From Gnetum montanum (lineage: Eukaryota; Streptophyta; Gnetopsida; Gnetales; Gnetaceae), in assembly GCA_015680685.1 (NCBI GenBank), contig MNCI01006170.1, positions 220,454 to 284,453 of the forward strand: a stretch of DNA of 64,000 nt, written 5' to 3'. Of the stretch, positions 48,840 to 60,626 are shown in pieces. Below the pieces are notes generated by a model. That model searched no databases. It was not told the DNA's origin and saw only the letters and a program-made list of their open reading frames with translations. The position numbers and the translations under genes were made by a program. The number at the start of each line of letters is the position of its first letter. Within the stretch, counting starts at the first letter, position 1.

Positions 48840-49330
48840 TCTAGGGTTTTCATTTCTAGGCTTAGGGCAAGGACAGTGCGAGCTGTGAATTTTGGAATTT
48901 TTGGCAGGATAGTGTGACTTGTAAATTTTTGGTTTTTAGTCCCTAGGTAGTGTGAGCTGCAAATTTTTGGAATTTTTGGTAGGGCAGCGTGACTTGTAAA
49001 TTTTTGGTTTTCAATGCCTGGGCAATGTGAGCTACGAATTTTTGGCATTTTGGCAAGGGAGGCAGGGCACTATAAATTTTTGGATTTTAGGACTCAGCAG
49101 TGTGCAGCGTGAGTTGCAAATTTTTGATTTTCAGTCCTTGGGCAGCGTGAGCTGTGAATTTTTGAAAGGGCAGCGTGACTTGTAAATTTTTGATTTTTAG
49201 TCCCTAGGTAATGTGAGCTATGAATTTTTGGCATTTTGGCCAAGGAGGCCAGGCACTATAAATTTTTAGGTTTCAAGGCTCAATAGCATGCAGTGTGAGT
49301 TGCAAGTTTTTTTTGTTCTTAGGCCCTTGG
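48840..49330. repeat. Imperfect tandem repeat, about 75-bp period
   Basis: GTGWGAGCTGYRAATTTTTGG alternates with GTGACTTGTAAATTTTTGG. Successive GTG.GAGCTG marks lie at about 48876, 48950 and 49026, then continue less regularly to 49330. Confidence 0.75.
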
Positions 49331-49496
49331 GCCGTAGGGTTTTCAGCCTTCTTTAGCGGCATGAATGTGGGCCGTAGGGTGTTTTGGTGTGTGGGTTTTT
49401 AGTTTTTTGGATTTTTTGGGACCTTGATAGTGTGACTACCTGGAGGAAGGTTAACATGAACTTGGCGTTTACTTTGTTCTATCTTCCTAGCAATGT

Positions 49497-49615
49497 TCTT
49501 GCCCTCTTTGGGTGGCGTGCTTGTCTTACCCTCTTTGGGTGGCGTGACTATCTTACCCTCTTTGGGCAGTGTTACTGTCTTACCCTCTTTGGGCAGCATG
49601 ACTGTCTTACCCTTT
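49497..49615. repeat. 27-bp tandem repeat, four full units
   Basis: Units begin TCTTACCCTCTTTGGGYRGY at 49497, 49524, 49551 and 49578, with a partial fifth. The minus strand is open through it and reads a nine-residue repeat like TLPKEGKTV, but that frame has no other support as a gene. Confidence 0.9.
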
Positions 49616-50251
49616 GTCTTTAGAGGGCAAGGTGAGCCACAAAATTTTTGACTTTTGGTCCCTGGGCAACGTGACTGGTAAATTTTCAGCCTTAAGCAAG
49701 GTAGTGTGACTGCAAATTTTTGAGTTTTTTGGCAAGGATTTTCAAGAAGGACATGGCCAGCATGAATGTGGGCAAGGTTTTTGGGGCAAGTTGCAAGTTC
49801 CAACGTGAGATAGAATGTGGGACACTAGGATGAGTGTTGAGGGAAAAGATCCAGTGTGAGCTACTAGTGGGATGGGAAGGCCTAACGTGACTTGCTGGTG
49901 GGAACGCCCAGCATGACTTGCTAGTGGCTCGCTAAAGATACCCAGTGTGAGTTGGAATGTGAAGACATGCATTGCTACTAGATGCCCATTATTTGCTAGT
50001 TTCATGTTTATATCGTTTATTTGTTTTCCTGATTGTTTATGTTTTCCATTTTTATGTGGGTTCATCATGGCATGGATTCCAATGTACCCTAGTGAGCGTT
50101 AGATACACTAAATAGATATTGGTGTTCTTATCTCATGGGGTGAAGCTAGGCATCAAAAGTATTTATTTATGTGATTTTTTCAGTTTATGTGGTTTTTCCC
50201 TATTGTTAACATTTATATGTTTCACTTACCTAATGTTTTGGCCATGTGCAG

Positions 50252-50700
50252 GGGACCGAAATCTTCTCTTCTGGTAGTTGAGCTTGTTGCGGTACTTGCT
50301 TGGTTTGGCCCTTTTGGACTAGACACACCCCCTATGACCTGCGCATTAGGCCCCATGTGATATGGTTTCACCCCGATGTTAGTTCATTTTTTTCCTTCAT
50401 CTTACAATATTTTGGTGTGGTTATATGGTCTCACTTGAGTGAACAATTGGCTTGTGATATCATTGAGACAATGTTGCCCAGGTCCACACAAGGCATGCTT
50501 GCCTTTGTTATTGACATTGACGAGGGACTTTTCAGAGTTGAGAGAGGCCCTGCTGAAGGTCCTAGATCTACATGTCCCTTAACTCATGTGTGGGAGCTAC
50601 CTACATGTAGTCATTACAATAGTAACAACACACTTTTCCTAGCTCTCTGTGTGCACACTCTATTCTAGAATCCACCTGGGACAGTATATAGAGTGGGTAG
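50252..50700 (+). pseudogene. FCP1/NIF-like (HAD phosphatase) domain remnant
   Basis: This is the first proposed exon of the antisense pseudogene. After a frame change it reads RPHV...DVSSFFSFILQYFGVVIWS, then GMLAFVIDIDEGLF, PLTHVWELP, YNSNNTLF and, past one stop, NPPGT. The order RP-V, F-VVIWS, L.FV.D.D, PL..VW, YN..NTL, NPP.T is that of plant FCP1/TIM50-like phosphatases. The place of the catalytic DLNG motif reads VELVAVL in another frame, so the nucleophile is gone. I judged this from motif order alone; a profile search (Pfam NIF) would decide. Confidence 0.45.
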
Positions 50701-52330
50701 GTATGCTCCTTTGTATTTTACTTGAACTTGTGATTCTATTTTAGATTTTATTTCATCATCTGAATGTAAAAGTTGTTTTCTCATGTAGGCCCCGTTTTGA
50801 TGAGCATGGGATGCACTATGGTGATGGTGGGCTTGCCTTAACATGCACAGTGCTAGAGATGTTTATGGCGGGCCCCATTCTTTGTGCCGTAGTATTGGAC
50901 TAGACAAAGATGGCCCTCGTTGACTACCATAGGTAATTTTCAAGAGCCTTTGAGCATTTCCAAGCTCGAGGTTGGTTACATGAGGAATGGTCTTCCAATG
51001 GGCTGATCTTCCCTTAAAGAATTGATCCTGCACCTACCCCGCCTATGCTATTTACTGATGGTAAATGGCCATAACCTAGACTCCATTTTCCCTTCCTTTT
51101 TGGCTACATTATCATCTACCATGTTTTTAACTTTTTTTCTCTATGTTTTATCTTTACAGCAGCCATTCCTCCTGAAGAAATCATTGTTATAATGGGATGC
51201 ACTAAGGCCACCCTTTTTATGAAATTTGGGAAGGTGCAGCAATCACAAAAGTGGTTGCGAAGGGGAGCTTTTGAGTTGACCATCAGTCGCCTTACCCAAT
51301 CAGGTCTTATGGACTTATTTTCAGCTTTGAATCCTAGCATTTTAGCTACTGAGATGGTCACCATTATTGATTCTTTTAATAATTATGCTTTCTATTTTAG
51401 TACGCGGGTCTGAGGGGTCAAGGTATCTTTTCACTTGACCACTGAGTTTCTTTCTGATATTTTTGGTGTACCTACGAATGGTGCCACGGTAACTATAGAT
51501 AAAGAGACAAAAGAGGGTTAGGTCATAGAAGAGCTTGAGCAGTGGTTAGATGTACCTCGGGGTCGCAAAGGTTTTGCCATGCAAGATGACACTTGATCAA
51601 TGGAGGTGAACTTTCTATATTCTCTCTTCTAGGCAAGGGCCTTTCCTAAATCTCTTTCTCAAGGGAGAAATCTTGGGATCGAGTCTACATGTGTCATATG
51701 TGCAGTCTTAGAGATAGGCCAATGCTACAATTGGACACAGTTTCTTGTATCTAGTTTTCATGGGGAGATCATCAGGTTACGTTCAAACACCCATGCTAAA
51801 TCCCATTTCACCTTTGTCTTCTTTGTGGGGTACTTACGTAGGTTCGTTGAGTTCTTAGTGGTTTATGATGATGCCCGCTATGTTTTGAGGGATCGTTCAC
51901 AATTATCTCATCCATGGGTTCACCATCTATTTAGCATCACCAAATCCCAGGATCCATTGGAAGGAATTCAGGAATCTGCATCAGTTACCACTGAAGGTGC
52001 AGCTAGTCGTTCCCATCATTCCCATGATAGCTTGGGATTGGGACCACCTAGGTTGTGTGCGTCTATGAAAAGGGTTGAATTTTTTATGGGTGAGACCATT
52101 GGAAAGTCCAAGATGAAGGTGAAGAGGAAAGAATGCCTAAGGGAGCCTACCCTAGATGTGATACCACCAAGAGTAAAGAAGATTTGTTTTGTATTGCCAG
52201 TGGAAAGTAAGTATTTTATTTTACTGTTACAAATTGTTTGTTATTATTTTCTATTTGGTATTTCAGCTTATGCATTATATATATTATGTTATACTAACTC
52301 TAAGATTTTGGAATTATCAGAGGAAAGTCT

Positions 52331-52352
52331 TGAGAGAGAGAGAGAGAGAGAG
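52331..52352. repeat. (GA)n microsatellite
   Basis: About eleven GA dinucleotides lie in the fourth proposed exon of the antisense pseudogene, reading as alternating arginine and glutamate. Confidence 0.9.
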
Positions 52353-54239
52353 ACTTTGGCCCCGATGGCTGATCCTGAAGTGATTGTCATAGGGCCGAAA
52401 GAAGAAGCGAAGGAAAGGGAAGAAATAATTGAAGAACCCCCCACCTTGTAAGAGGAAGATGTGACAAACATCATGGGGATGAAGCTTGCAGAGGCTTTGG
52501 ATGCACTCAGGCAATCCAGTGATGAAAGAGGTGTCCTTGATGGCTTCTTCATTGGATCATTGCAACTTGGTGATCCGCCCTAGCTAAACAGCAAAGGGCT
52601 TTTTGGTATGTTCCTTTTAGTGCAATCCATGTCTTTGTATCCTTTAATTTTCATGTGTTGTTCTTAATTATCTTGATTTTTTTTGGCATCAGAGGAAAAT
52701 GCTGAGACTCTTGAGGCACATGCATCTTGGGCATAGGATCCAATTGAAGTGGCCTCCCCCACTTTTCCTACACCAACCAACGAGCTAAGACCATGGCCTG
52801 AGATGCCTTGTAAGATAGACTTTATTAAAGGCATTTTTGATGATGTGGTGACTTGCCTACAAGAAGCTCATCCAGAATTAGGTACGTGTATGTCATGCAT
52901 TGTGCTTAGTGTCTGGGTTCATTGTTGATTATAGGTGATTTATGTGTGTGGTGCTTACACTTGCAGGCACTAAGCTTCAGTGGGATCCCTCTAAAGCTAC
53001 TCACATTGATGCTCTTCCCAAACTACTAGGGAATATTGAGCAAGTCCGAAGGAGTGTGTATGATGCAGTCTATGTTTGTGTCGTATAGAACGCCAAGTCT
53101 CTTTGGACTTGTAGGCATTCAGTTGAGTACTTATGGGACGAGGTGCATTCATTGAAAGAAGCACTAGCAAAGGAGAGAGAGAAGAACAAGGATCTCCAAT
53201 CCCATTACGATCTTGCTTCTACTACACTATCTGGTGATAGCACTTGGCGCACTTCGAAAATCACCTATGCACACTACTAGATGATTTTGAACAGCAAGGT
53301 GCAGGCTACATGGGATTTGGATGAGAAAAAGGCACAGATGGATTTGTTGAGTAGAAAATGTCATGATTGGAAGTCCTTTGTGAATAAGGTACAAAAGTGG
53401 GGCCAAGACCAAAAGGACCACAAGCATTAGTATAAGAAATGGTTGAAGGAGTTAGTCAAACATCGTCAGATGGAGATGTTCATCGATGGGTTAGGCTTGT
53501 GGCCTGCTTATGATAGGCTTGCCGAGTGCACTAAGGTGGAAGGATCTCCTAAGAGAATGGTTGCCACCACCTTTGGGGAGGCTTCTACAGACATGTTCTC
53601 TCTTGAGTGTTCTACCTGGACCTTAGTGGACAAGGGTAAAACCTTAGCTGGCATTGATCTTGGCATGGAGGAGGATTGGGCAAATGTGCCCGAGGCGGAG
53701 ATTCTACGGTGTTTGGAGACTAACTTAGGGCCTTTCTCTCTTTTGAGTGTTACTGTTTTCTTAATTTTTGTTTTTATGACTTACTTTACTACTCTTACCT
53801 ATTTTGTTTTGTTTTCTGTTTTCCATTTGTAGGGACATGTTAATGATGGAGCTGGCCCTAGTGGAGCCGGAGTGGATGATGAAGAAGAACTTGGGGATCA
53901 GCCCCCTCTATGAGCTTACTGTTAATTAGACTTTGGTTATTAAATGTTTTTTTTATTTTTGAATGTTTGATGGAAGTTGCGGTTGACAAGTGTAATAACG
54001 TGGACCTAATTATAACCTAATATGTTGAAATTTTACCACCATGTTGACGTATAATTTTTTTTATTTTGTGTTTTTCTCTTTTTACTTGCTCTTTTCCAAT
54101 ATTATCATGAACATATGTGTGTAACTAAATGTAAGATGGTGGAAAAAAAATGTAAATCAATTCTTGCAAAAGAAGAAAGCAATGATAAGGCATAAATCGA
54201 GACTACAACTTGTATCATTTAAACTAAAATTTGACATAA

Positions 54240-54660
54240 CGTGGTGAATGTTTGTAAGCTTTGTGATGTATTGAATCCTAGTTTAAAGCCATTTTGGGCT
54301 GTTCAGATTAGTTTAAAGTCATATTGGACTATTTGCATCTATTTCTAAGGAAAGAAAGGTTACCAGTTTTATGCCATAGTGGGCCAAAAGCAATAGTGGT
54401 TTTGAGAAACTTTTAAAAGGAATCGGTAATTTTTTACTGTGACTAGTTTAACGTCATTGTAGACGTGTGATAGTTTAACGTCATTTCAGACATGTGGTAG
54501 TTTAACGTCATTTTGAACATGTGGTAGTTTAACATCATTTTGGACATGTGGTAGTTTAACGTCATTTCGAACATGTGGTAGTTTAACGTCATTTTGGACA
54601 TGTGGTAGTTTAACGTCATTTCAGACATGTGGTAGTTTAACGTCATTTTAGACGTGGTAA
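54240..54660. repeat. Tandem repeat at the PR side of the intron (27-bp units)
   Basis: From about 54445 a 27-bp unit (AGTTTAACGTCATTTTGGAC plus ATGTGGT) repeats eight times. To its left are looser copies (AGTTTAAAGTCATATTGGAC). The minus strand reads a nine-residue repeat (MTLNYHMSE), which is a by-product of the 27-bp period. The core GTTTAA.GTCAT...GGAC is shared with 43741-44310. Confidence 0.9.
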
Positions 54661-54744
54661 TTTCGTTCTAGTTGTTGAGTTTTCTCTTAATCTTTTGTAG
54701 CTTAACATTTGGGTTTGGGCATGTAGGTATGATTTTATACTCAC

Positions 54745-55672
54745 CTTCCCCTTCATCGGTGATGTCAAAGGGTAGTTTTGACTAAGAGACATCAATAGGA
54801 ATGGCTCCTATGTTTGCTTCTTCCTGTGTTTCTTCAGTCCTAGTAGGGTTGTGAGTTAACGTTGGGTTCATGTCTTGATGTATGTTCACAGTTTCGTGCT
54901 TAGGCTTAACGAACTCAATTTTTGACTCTTGACTTACCTCAGGATGTGAGGAAGTGATCGATACTGTTTTTTCCCCATCTATGATGATTTCACCACCCTC
55001 GTAAGGTAGGTGGATCTCATAATGGATTGGTGAAGATATAGCTTTAAGTTGAGCTAGCTAGGGATGTCCTAGGATCAGATTAAACCCTGGCATTTTGTCA
55101 ACCACTATGAATTCAGCTGATGTAGGGAATTGGTTTCCGACTATGAAATCTAAGGTAACCATACCTTTCACCCCAACATGGGAACCACTGAAGGATTTCA
55201 AGAAAGAGGTTATCATGGGCTGTATTTGTTTAGTAGGCCAAAATTTTTTGATGATGGGAAAAGGTATTACATTTGTTGCCACATCATCATCAACATGCAC
55301 CCTACGAATCTTGAAATGATTAACCTGTATCATTATGAACATAGGGGCTGTGGTGACATCTCCTATTTTTTCATCCAGCTTAATGTCTCTAGTGCAAAAC
55401 TCTAGCAATGTGGTCTTTGATTCCTGAATTTGTAGGGATAATACTGCATAAATGGATGGTTTGTCTACAGGAAGATCCTTGCTAACAGGGATTGAGGTCA
55501 GTATCTGTACAAGAGCTTCTCGATGTACTGATGAAGTCATTATTAGATCATATAGACTTAAAGAAGTATTCTTTTGTTTTAAGGCTTGTGCGACTTGAGT
55601 CAATGCGCATGCTAGGTATTTACTATTTGGAACACCTTTATCAGTGGTAACTTGGTCCATTTTACCCAGCAT
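54745..55672 (-). pseudogene. Protease of element E
   Basis: One open piece at 55058-55672 reads MLGKMDQVTTDKGV... and leads to RRVHVDDDVATNVIPF, where Tat-type retropepsins have a D-G/S-G-S active-site strand; here it reads DDD, so activity is doubtful. It continues FNLILGHP, then a stop where the family usually has W, and AISSPIHYEIHLPYEGG. A further open but low-similarity linker runs to the candidate splice donor at 54745. Apart from stops at about 55058 and 54785, the frame is open to the splice site. Confidence 0.75.
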
Positions 55673-55949
55673 TCATATTTCTCGTGGAGGAATTTTCATG
55701 TTAGTGACTGAGGCTGCTGGGTTCGGGACACAACCCATGACGTTATCTTCATTTTGATGACTTCTGCTAGGCTCATTAATGGATGGGCCCATGGGAACAA
55801 CATTTAGTGGAGTAGGCTTTGGTGGTCCTAATTTTTACTGATGGTTTTCTCTTTCCAGGCACTCTCTTATTATCCTATCAACAAGATGTTCTCATAGAGG
55901 TTGCAGAGTAACTGAGGTGGGTTATGCATTAGAGTGTTTTGGCACCCAT

Positions 55950-58020
55950 ATCACAAAGGGGATAGGTCAGTTTTCAGATGGTGTGGTTGTTGTTGCAATG
56001 GAAGGAGGTATGTGAATGATGAATGGTTTTAGTGGTGTACAAGATGTGTGTATGATGAAAGGGGTTTGACGAGATGTTGGTGTAGGTGTGTTCTTTAAAG
56101 GCCTGCAGATCACAAAAGGTTTTCGCAAGACATCTTGTCTACTTTCCACATGGATAGTATTAATCAGATATGGTGCCTCACTAGCATTAAGAGGATCCTT
56201 ATAGACCCCCATGGTATGGTTCTGAGGTCTTACTAGGCTTGCCTCATCGAATACTACTTCACCTCTATCTATCATATGTTGTATATCTTGTTTTAAGGTG
56301 AAACAGTAATTAGTTCCATGACCGGGTCGTTGGTGATACTCACAAAACCTATCCAACCTAAAACCTCTTGGATGGGCGATTCATTAGTTATTGCTAAGGC
56401 TAGATTTTTGGCCAATTCGTAGAATCTATCATGTTTTTGAGATACCGTGGGAGACATTTATTTATGTTTAATTAGCCGAGCCTTTAGAAGCTGATCAAGC
56501 AATTGTGAAGGTTTCATGGGCAAGGGTGTGTATTGAGCGAGGTCTTTTCTTTCGAATGTACAAGCGTGACCCATGTTGGTGTTCCTATTTGAGGACTTTT
56601 TAGGTCTAGGCATAGATGTATTTCTTTCATAGCCATTTGGGACAGTAGTTTTATTTCCTTTTTGTCCTGGATGGCTAGGTTGGGTTGTCTCAGCCACTGT
56701 TGCTACCGTTTTGGATTTATCTTTCCTTGTATGTTGGCTCCTAAAGGTCGAGTAGGCTAGATCATTGCTTATTTGTGTAGCCTCTTCTATGTCTTTAATT
56801 TGCATAAATTCTTGGCTCAAGGTATGGGATTTTAAATAGTAAAGTTTTGATTTAATAAAGTCATTCGTGACTACCTTAAGGATGGTAAGTAGATATGTTT
56901 CAGGAATAGGCTCGTGAAGTTCATTCAGGGCTACACTCCACCTTTGGATAAATTTTTGTGCTGGCTCTAATGGCACTTGTTTAATTTGAATTAGGCTATC
57001 TAATGTGGTTTCAAGTTTCAGATTGTATTTAAAATGGGTGAAAAACTGATGCAACAAGTCCTCTAGAGAAGATATAGAGCTACATGGCTAAGCTCGGTAC
57101 CAGTCTAAAGCTTTTCCGATTAAGGACATAGCAAACACACGTAAAATTACATGAGGCCATGCCTGAAGTAATAGAAATTCTATTCAAAATATTACTAGGT
57201 GAGCATTTGGGTCTCCCTCTCCATTATACTTGGTTAGCTGGGGTAATGAGACTCCCTTTGGCAAGGTTAATGGTGGGACCGAGGGATTAATTAGATCATC
57301 TTAATAGAAGTCTAGTACCTTGACTTCCTCAGTGTTCATAGTTTTAAGATGTTTTAATTCTTCTACTAATGAGTGCATCATTTTCTTCGTATCTACCCAC
57401 TCCTAGATAGTAGGCAGACCGGCAGGTTGGGTTGATGATAATTGATAATGATTCGATTGTTGCATTGTTTGTGAAAAGAGAGATTGTTGGACTATTGTTT
57501 GTTGTGGTGGCATGACGTTCAGGGCTAAGACTATGGGATGTGGTATTCTATAATGCGTAGATAGCTTTTTCTGAATAACTGGTGGGACCCACTACCGAGT
57601 CATAGGTTGTGAAGCAGTCAATGGTTCTTGTTGGATTTGCACCTGAGGTATGTAATGAATAGACGTGAAAGCTGGTATGACTGATGGCATCCCAATCACT
57701 TGAGGTCAAAAGGTCGATCCTACATTAATTTGTGGAGGAGGCTGTTGGGATTATATTTGTAGAGGTATGATGGAAGTGGACATGTTGGATTGAACGTTGG
57801 ACTTGGAGAAGATAGGAATGTGAGTGGCTACTTCCTGTAGAGAAATTGGTGGTGGAAACATAGTCTCTTCCAGGAAAGGTTGAAATAATGGGTTTGTATG
57901 GGCATGGGGACTGACGATATGGTATGAATCCCCATGTTCAGATTGGGTTGTGAAGTCATCTTTCTCATCCCCACCCTGAGGCTCTATCAGAGGTGTCTAT
58001 AAGGCTTGGCTTCTTGCCAT
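55950..58020 (-). pseudogene. Gag of element E
   Basis: The likely start at 58018-58020 reads MARSQAL. A proline/glutamine-rich N-terminal part runs to about 57400. The retrotransposon gag core is at 57270-56850: KYNGEGDPNAHLVIF, then an open 199-residue piece (56458-57057) with FFTHFKYNLKLETTLDSL and QKFIQRWSVALNELHEPIPE. A basic stretch follows. The CHHC-type finger FCEYHQRPGHGTNYC is intact near 56300-56350, with DIQHMIDRGEVVF after it. Stops break the N-terminal third. It is much better preserved than element D's gag and would form the particle core. Confidence 0.85.
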
Positions 58021-59420
58021 GAGAAGCTAGGATATGAGTGTTGGCGATTGTTTGGAACATGACCACCAATGAGTGTCCTCGAACAGGATTTAGGTTCTTG
58101 CTGGTCTTTGGCAACACTAAGGCCCAAATACCTCCAAATAGACTTAGTAGTTAATGTGAGTATGTGTGTGTGCTGTTGCGGTGTGCGGTTGTGAAAAATA
58201 AAACGATTGCATTGTGTGTAAACTACAAATGACTTATCTTAAAGAGATTCAGCCAACTTTGCCAACTACTCTGAGTTGTTGAGAGTTCCTATTTTGTTCA
58301 ATTACCTAGTCTACGTGGTCCTTATAATACCTACTTGTAAAAAATAAATTTTTGCAAAAATATTTGAGCACAAGTCTGCGAATCTACTTCTAATTTTCCC
58401 CAGAGAAAGAGATAGTTCCACGAGAAAACTAAAAATAGAGTGAGATTCAATGGAAATAGAAAGAAGAGAAAAAGAAAGCAAATTTGTGTAATGATCTCAA
58501 ATGTTTAGACAAGGTAAAATGATACGAGTAAACACTTCGCAATAAAGCTATCCCAAATTCAATAACTACAAATTGTTCAAACTTCCAAGGATCAAATAAG
58601 CAATTTCTTCAAGACAATCCTAGTATGCTACCCAAAAATTACTGCGTAAACTATCACGTACGAGACTGTATTTTGGCTAAATAATGGATGTCAACAATTG
58701 CATTCAATAGAACCTTCAAAAGACTTGACAATTTCTGATTGAAATACCATGGTGATTCACTTTAAAGATAAAAGAAGCTATTCTGGTCCTATCAAAATAC
58801 CAAAGATTTTCTGAACCCTCTTGACTATTGAATCGTTCAACTGCTTGACTACATGCAAAGGCTCTCTCACAAAAATATCAATAGTGGTTCTTATACATTG
58901 CACAATAATAAAATTTACTACTAAAATGCTCTTAAGGCTTTCAAACATAAGCGCTTCTATGGCAAAATTTTAATAGAAATTTTCTATCATGCAACAAGAA
59001 CAATAAGAGCAATCTAAAAATTCCAAAATTACTTGCCAAGTATGATACTATCTAAACCACTAGCTAAACAATTTAAACAAAATAAAAAATAATAAGCATA
59101 ACTCACATGACTATGACAAAGAGGCTGAAATCTTTCTTTAGTAGGTCATCTTACAAGCAATCCTTCACAATGTCTTTTTACAAATGCTCTTCCAAGACCC
59201 AAAGTGTGTCTCCAAGTGAGAGCTAGTAATGTTTGAGACCCTCCCTTTAACCCCTGAAGCCTTTTTATAGGGTTCAAAGGTAATTAGATATTCCAAAATA
59301 TCTTTGCTAACTTTTCTCCCAAGTAAGGAAGTTATAACTTGCCCAAGAAGTTAGGAGACATTACTTGTCCAACAAGTTAGGAAGTTGTAACTTATACATA
59401 AAGTTAGGAGAAAATTATGC
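58021..59420 (-). other. Upstream region of element E gag, probable 5' UTR and LTR
   Basis: No coding signal. A direct-repeat phrase about AACTT-CCCAAGAAGTTAGGA recurs three times at 59325-59410. Position upstream of gag and a TATA box at 59261-59270 fit an LTR, but I could not define its ends or find its partner. Confidence 0.45.
59261..59270 (-). promoter_or_regulatory. Candidate TATA box upstream of element E gag
   Basis: CCCTATAAAAAGGCT on the minus strand, about 1.25 kb upstream of the gag start, is a strong core-promoter match in a probable LTR. Confidence 0.5.
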
Positions 59421-60239
59421 TGACATTGGCATGTGTAAATATTACAAATATTTTATAGGCAAAAACCTATATCATAATTTTTTAAAAAATAAATCTGAGA
59501 TCTCCATATTATAAGAGCTTCATACAATTGTTATTTTATTTTTATTTTAGGATTTTAATTACCCACCATGTATAAAGCCTTAGTAATTTACTTGGGATAA
59601 TTAAATTAATGTTAGGTCTTTAACGAGCGCTCCATACCATTATTTCATGTGAGAAATTGTTGAAATTATTATTTTTCCATTAGACCATATGAAATTGAAA
59701 TGTTATCTTGTAACTTTAATTTCGTGCATTTAGGTTTTGTATTTATCTTCCGTGATGATGGTTTCTTCTGAATAAACTACAACTCTGATTTATCAGCATT
59801 GGCTATAACGTTTCCTTGCTGATTCAATTGTGCATCTGTCTTGCTATGTCTTCATGTCTCTATTACTGCACTCAGTGGATTGGTATGGCAAAGATGAATG
59901 CGTTGGCATCAGGCATTGCTCCTATTTTTGGTAAGGTTTTTTGTAGGTTCATCATTGCAAAGTCTTCTCTGGAAGCAATTTTCTAACTTCGTACATATCC
60001 ATTCGAATGTGCACGTTGGGAAGCTGTTCAAGCAATGAGACAAAACCAAAACACGACAACCAAAATGTACTCCCGTGTGTTGCCCATGAAATTCAAGAAA
60101 CAGCGCAAAGGCCAGTAGGGTTTGATAGTGCGATGACAACGCAATCACGCCTCAACCGCACGATGTGGACCACTGCGCAGAACAAGAGCTCGCTGATGCA
60201 ATGGCAGTGGTGGTCATCCCTGCTCGTGACCTACCACTG
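59421..60239. other. No recognised gene
   Basis: A+T-rich to about 59870, then more balanced. The minus strand is open at 59909-60148, downstream of the RuvB-like fragment, but its residues show no similarity I recognise. Confidence 0.4.

Positions 60240-60626
<387 letters not shown>

Larger units (their letters stand above)
50252..53913 (+). pseudogene. Antisense multi-exon pseudogene inside element E's intron
   Basis: The plus strand reads as exons separated by GT...AG introns. Proposed exons: 50252-50700, 50789-51060, 51160-52206, 52321-52605, 52693-52881, 52967-about 53740, 53833-53913. The best intron is 52207-52320: GTAAGT donor, TACTAAC branch site at 52292-52298, CAG acceptor. Exon 3 stays in one frame for about 1 kb with four stops (near 51411, 51519, 51594 and 51630). 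It reads YAFYFSTRV, FLSDIFGVPTNG and FVFFVGYLRRFVEFLV, resembling N-terminal regions of plant transposon-related proteins only in a general way. Exon 6 is charged and coiled-coil-like. The last exon ends DDEEELGDQPPL. The first exon looks FCP1-like. No intact product is possible; the function is not recognised. Confidence 0.55.
47801..54744 (-). other. Candidate intron of element E between PR and RT (6944 bases)
   Basis: On the minus strand the protease exon ends GGGGAAG followed by GTGAGTAT at 54744, a consensus 5' splice site. The RT side begins after a T-rich stretch ending TTGGTAG at 47801, 10 bases before the RT frame's ATG. Ogre elements have an intron at this place, but this one is very long and holds tandem repeats and an antisense pseudogene. 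Joining exactly these two sites leaves the RT frame out of phase by one step, so either a small indel has occurred or another acceptor is used. Confidence 0.5.
44323..58020 (-). mobile_element. Element E: Tat/Ogre-like Ty3/gypsy retrotransposon with a candidate intron between PR and RT
   Basis: Minus-strand order: gag (58020-55950), protease (55670-54745), candidate intron (54744-47801), RT, RNase H, second archaeal-type RNase H and integrase (47800-44323). The double RNase H marks the Tat lineage, and an intron between PR and RT is a known Ogre feature. LTRs must lie outside these limits; I could not pair them. A 5' LTR may lie at about 58150-59420 (TATA box there). Confidence 0.8.

Noticed and set aside
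52189-52383. A protein read continuously across 52207-52320
   Set aside because: The stretch has a consensus donor, branch site and acceptor, so it is better read as an intron.
54443-54646. Nine-residue repeat protein (MTLNYHMSE)
   Set aside because: It is a by-product of the 27-bp tandem repeat; there is no start context or flanking coding sequence.
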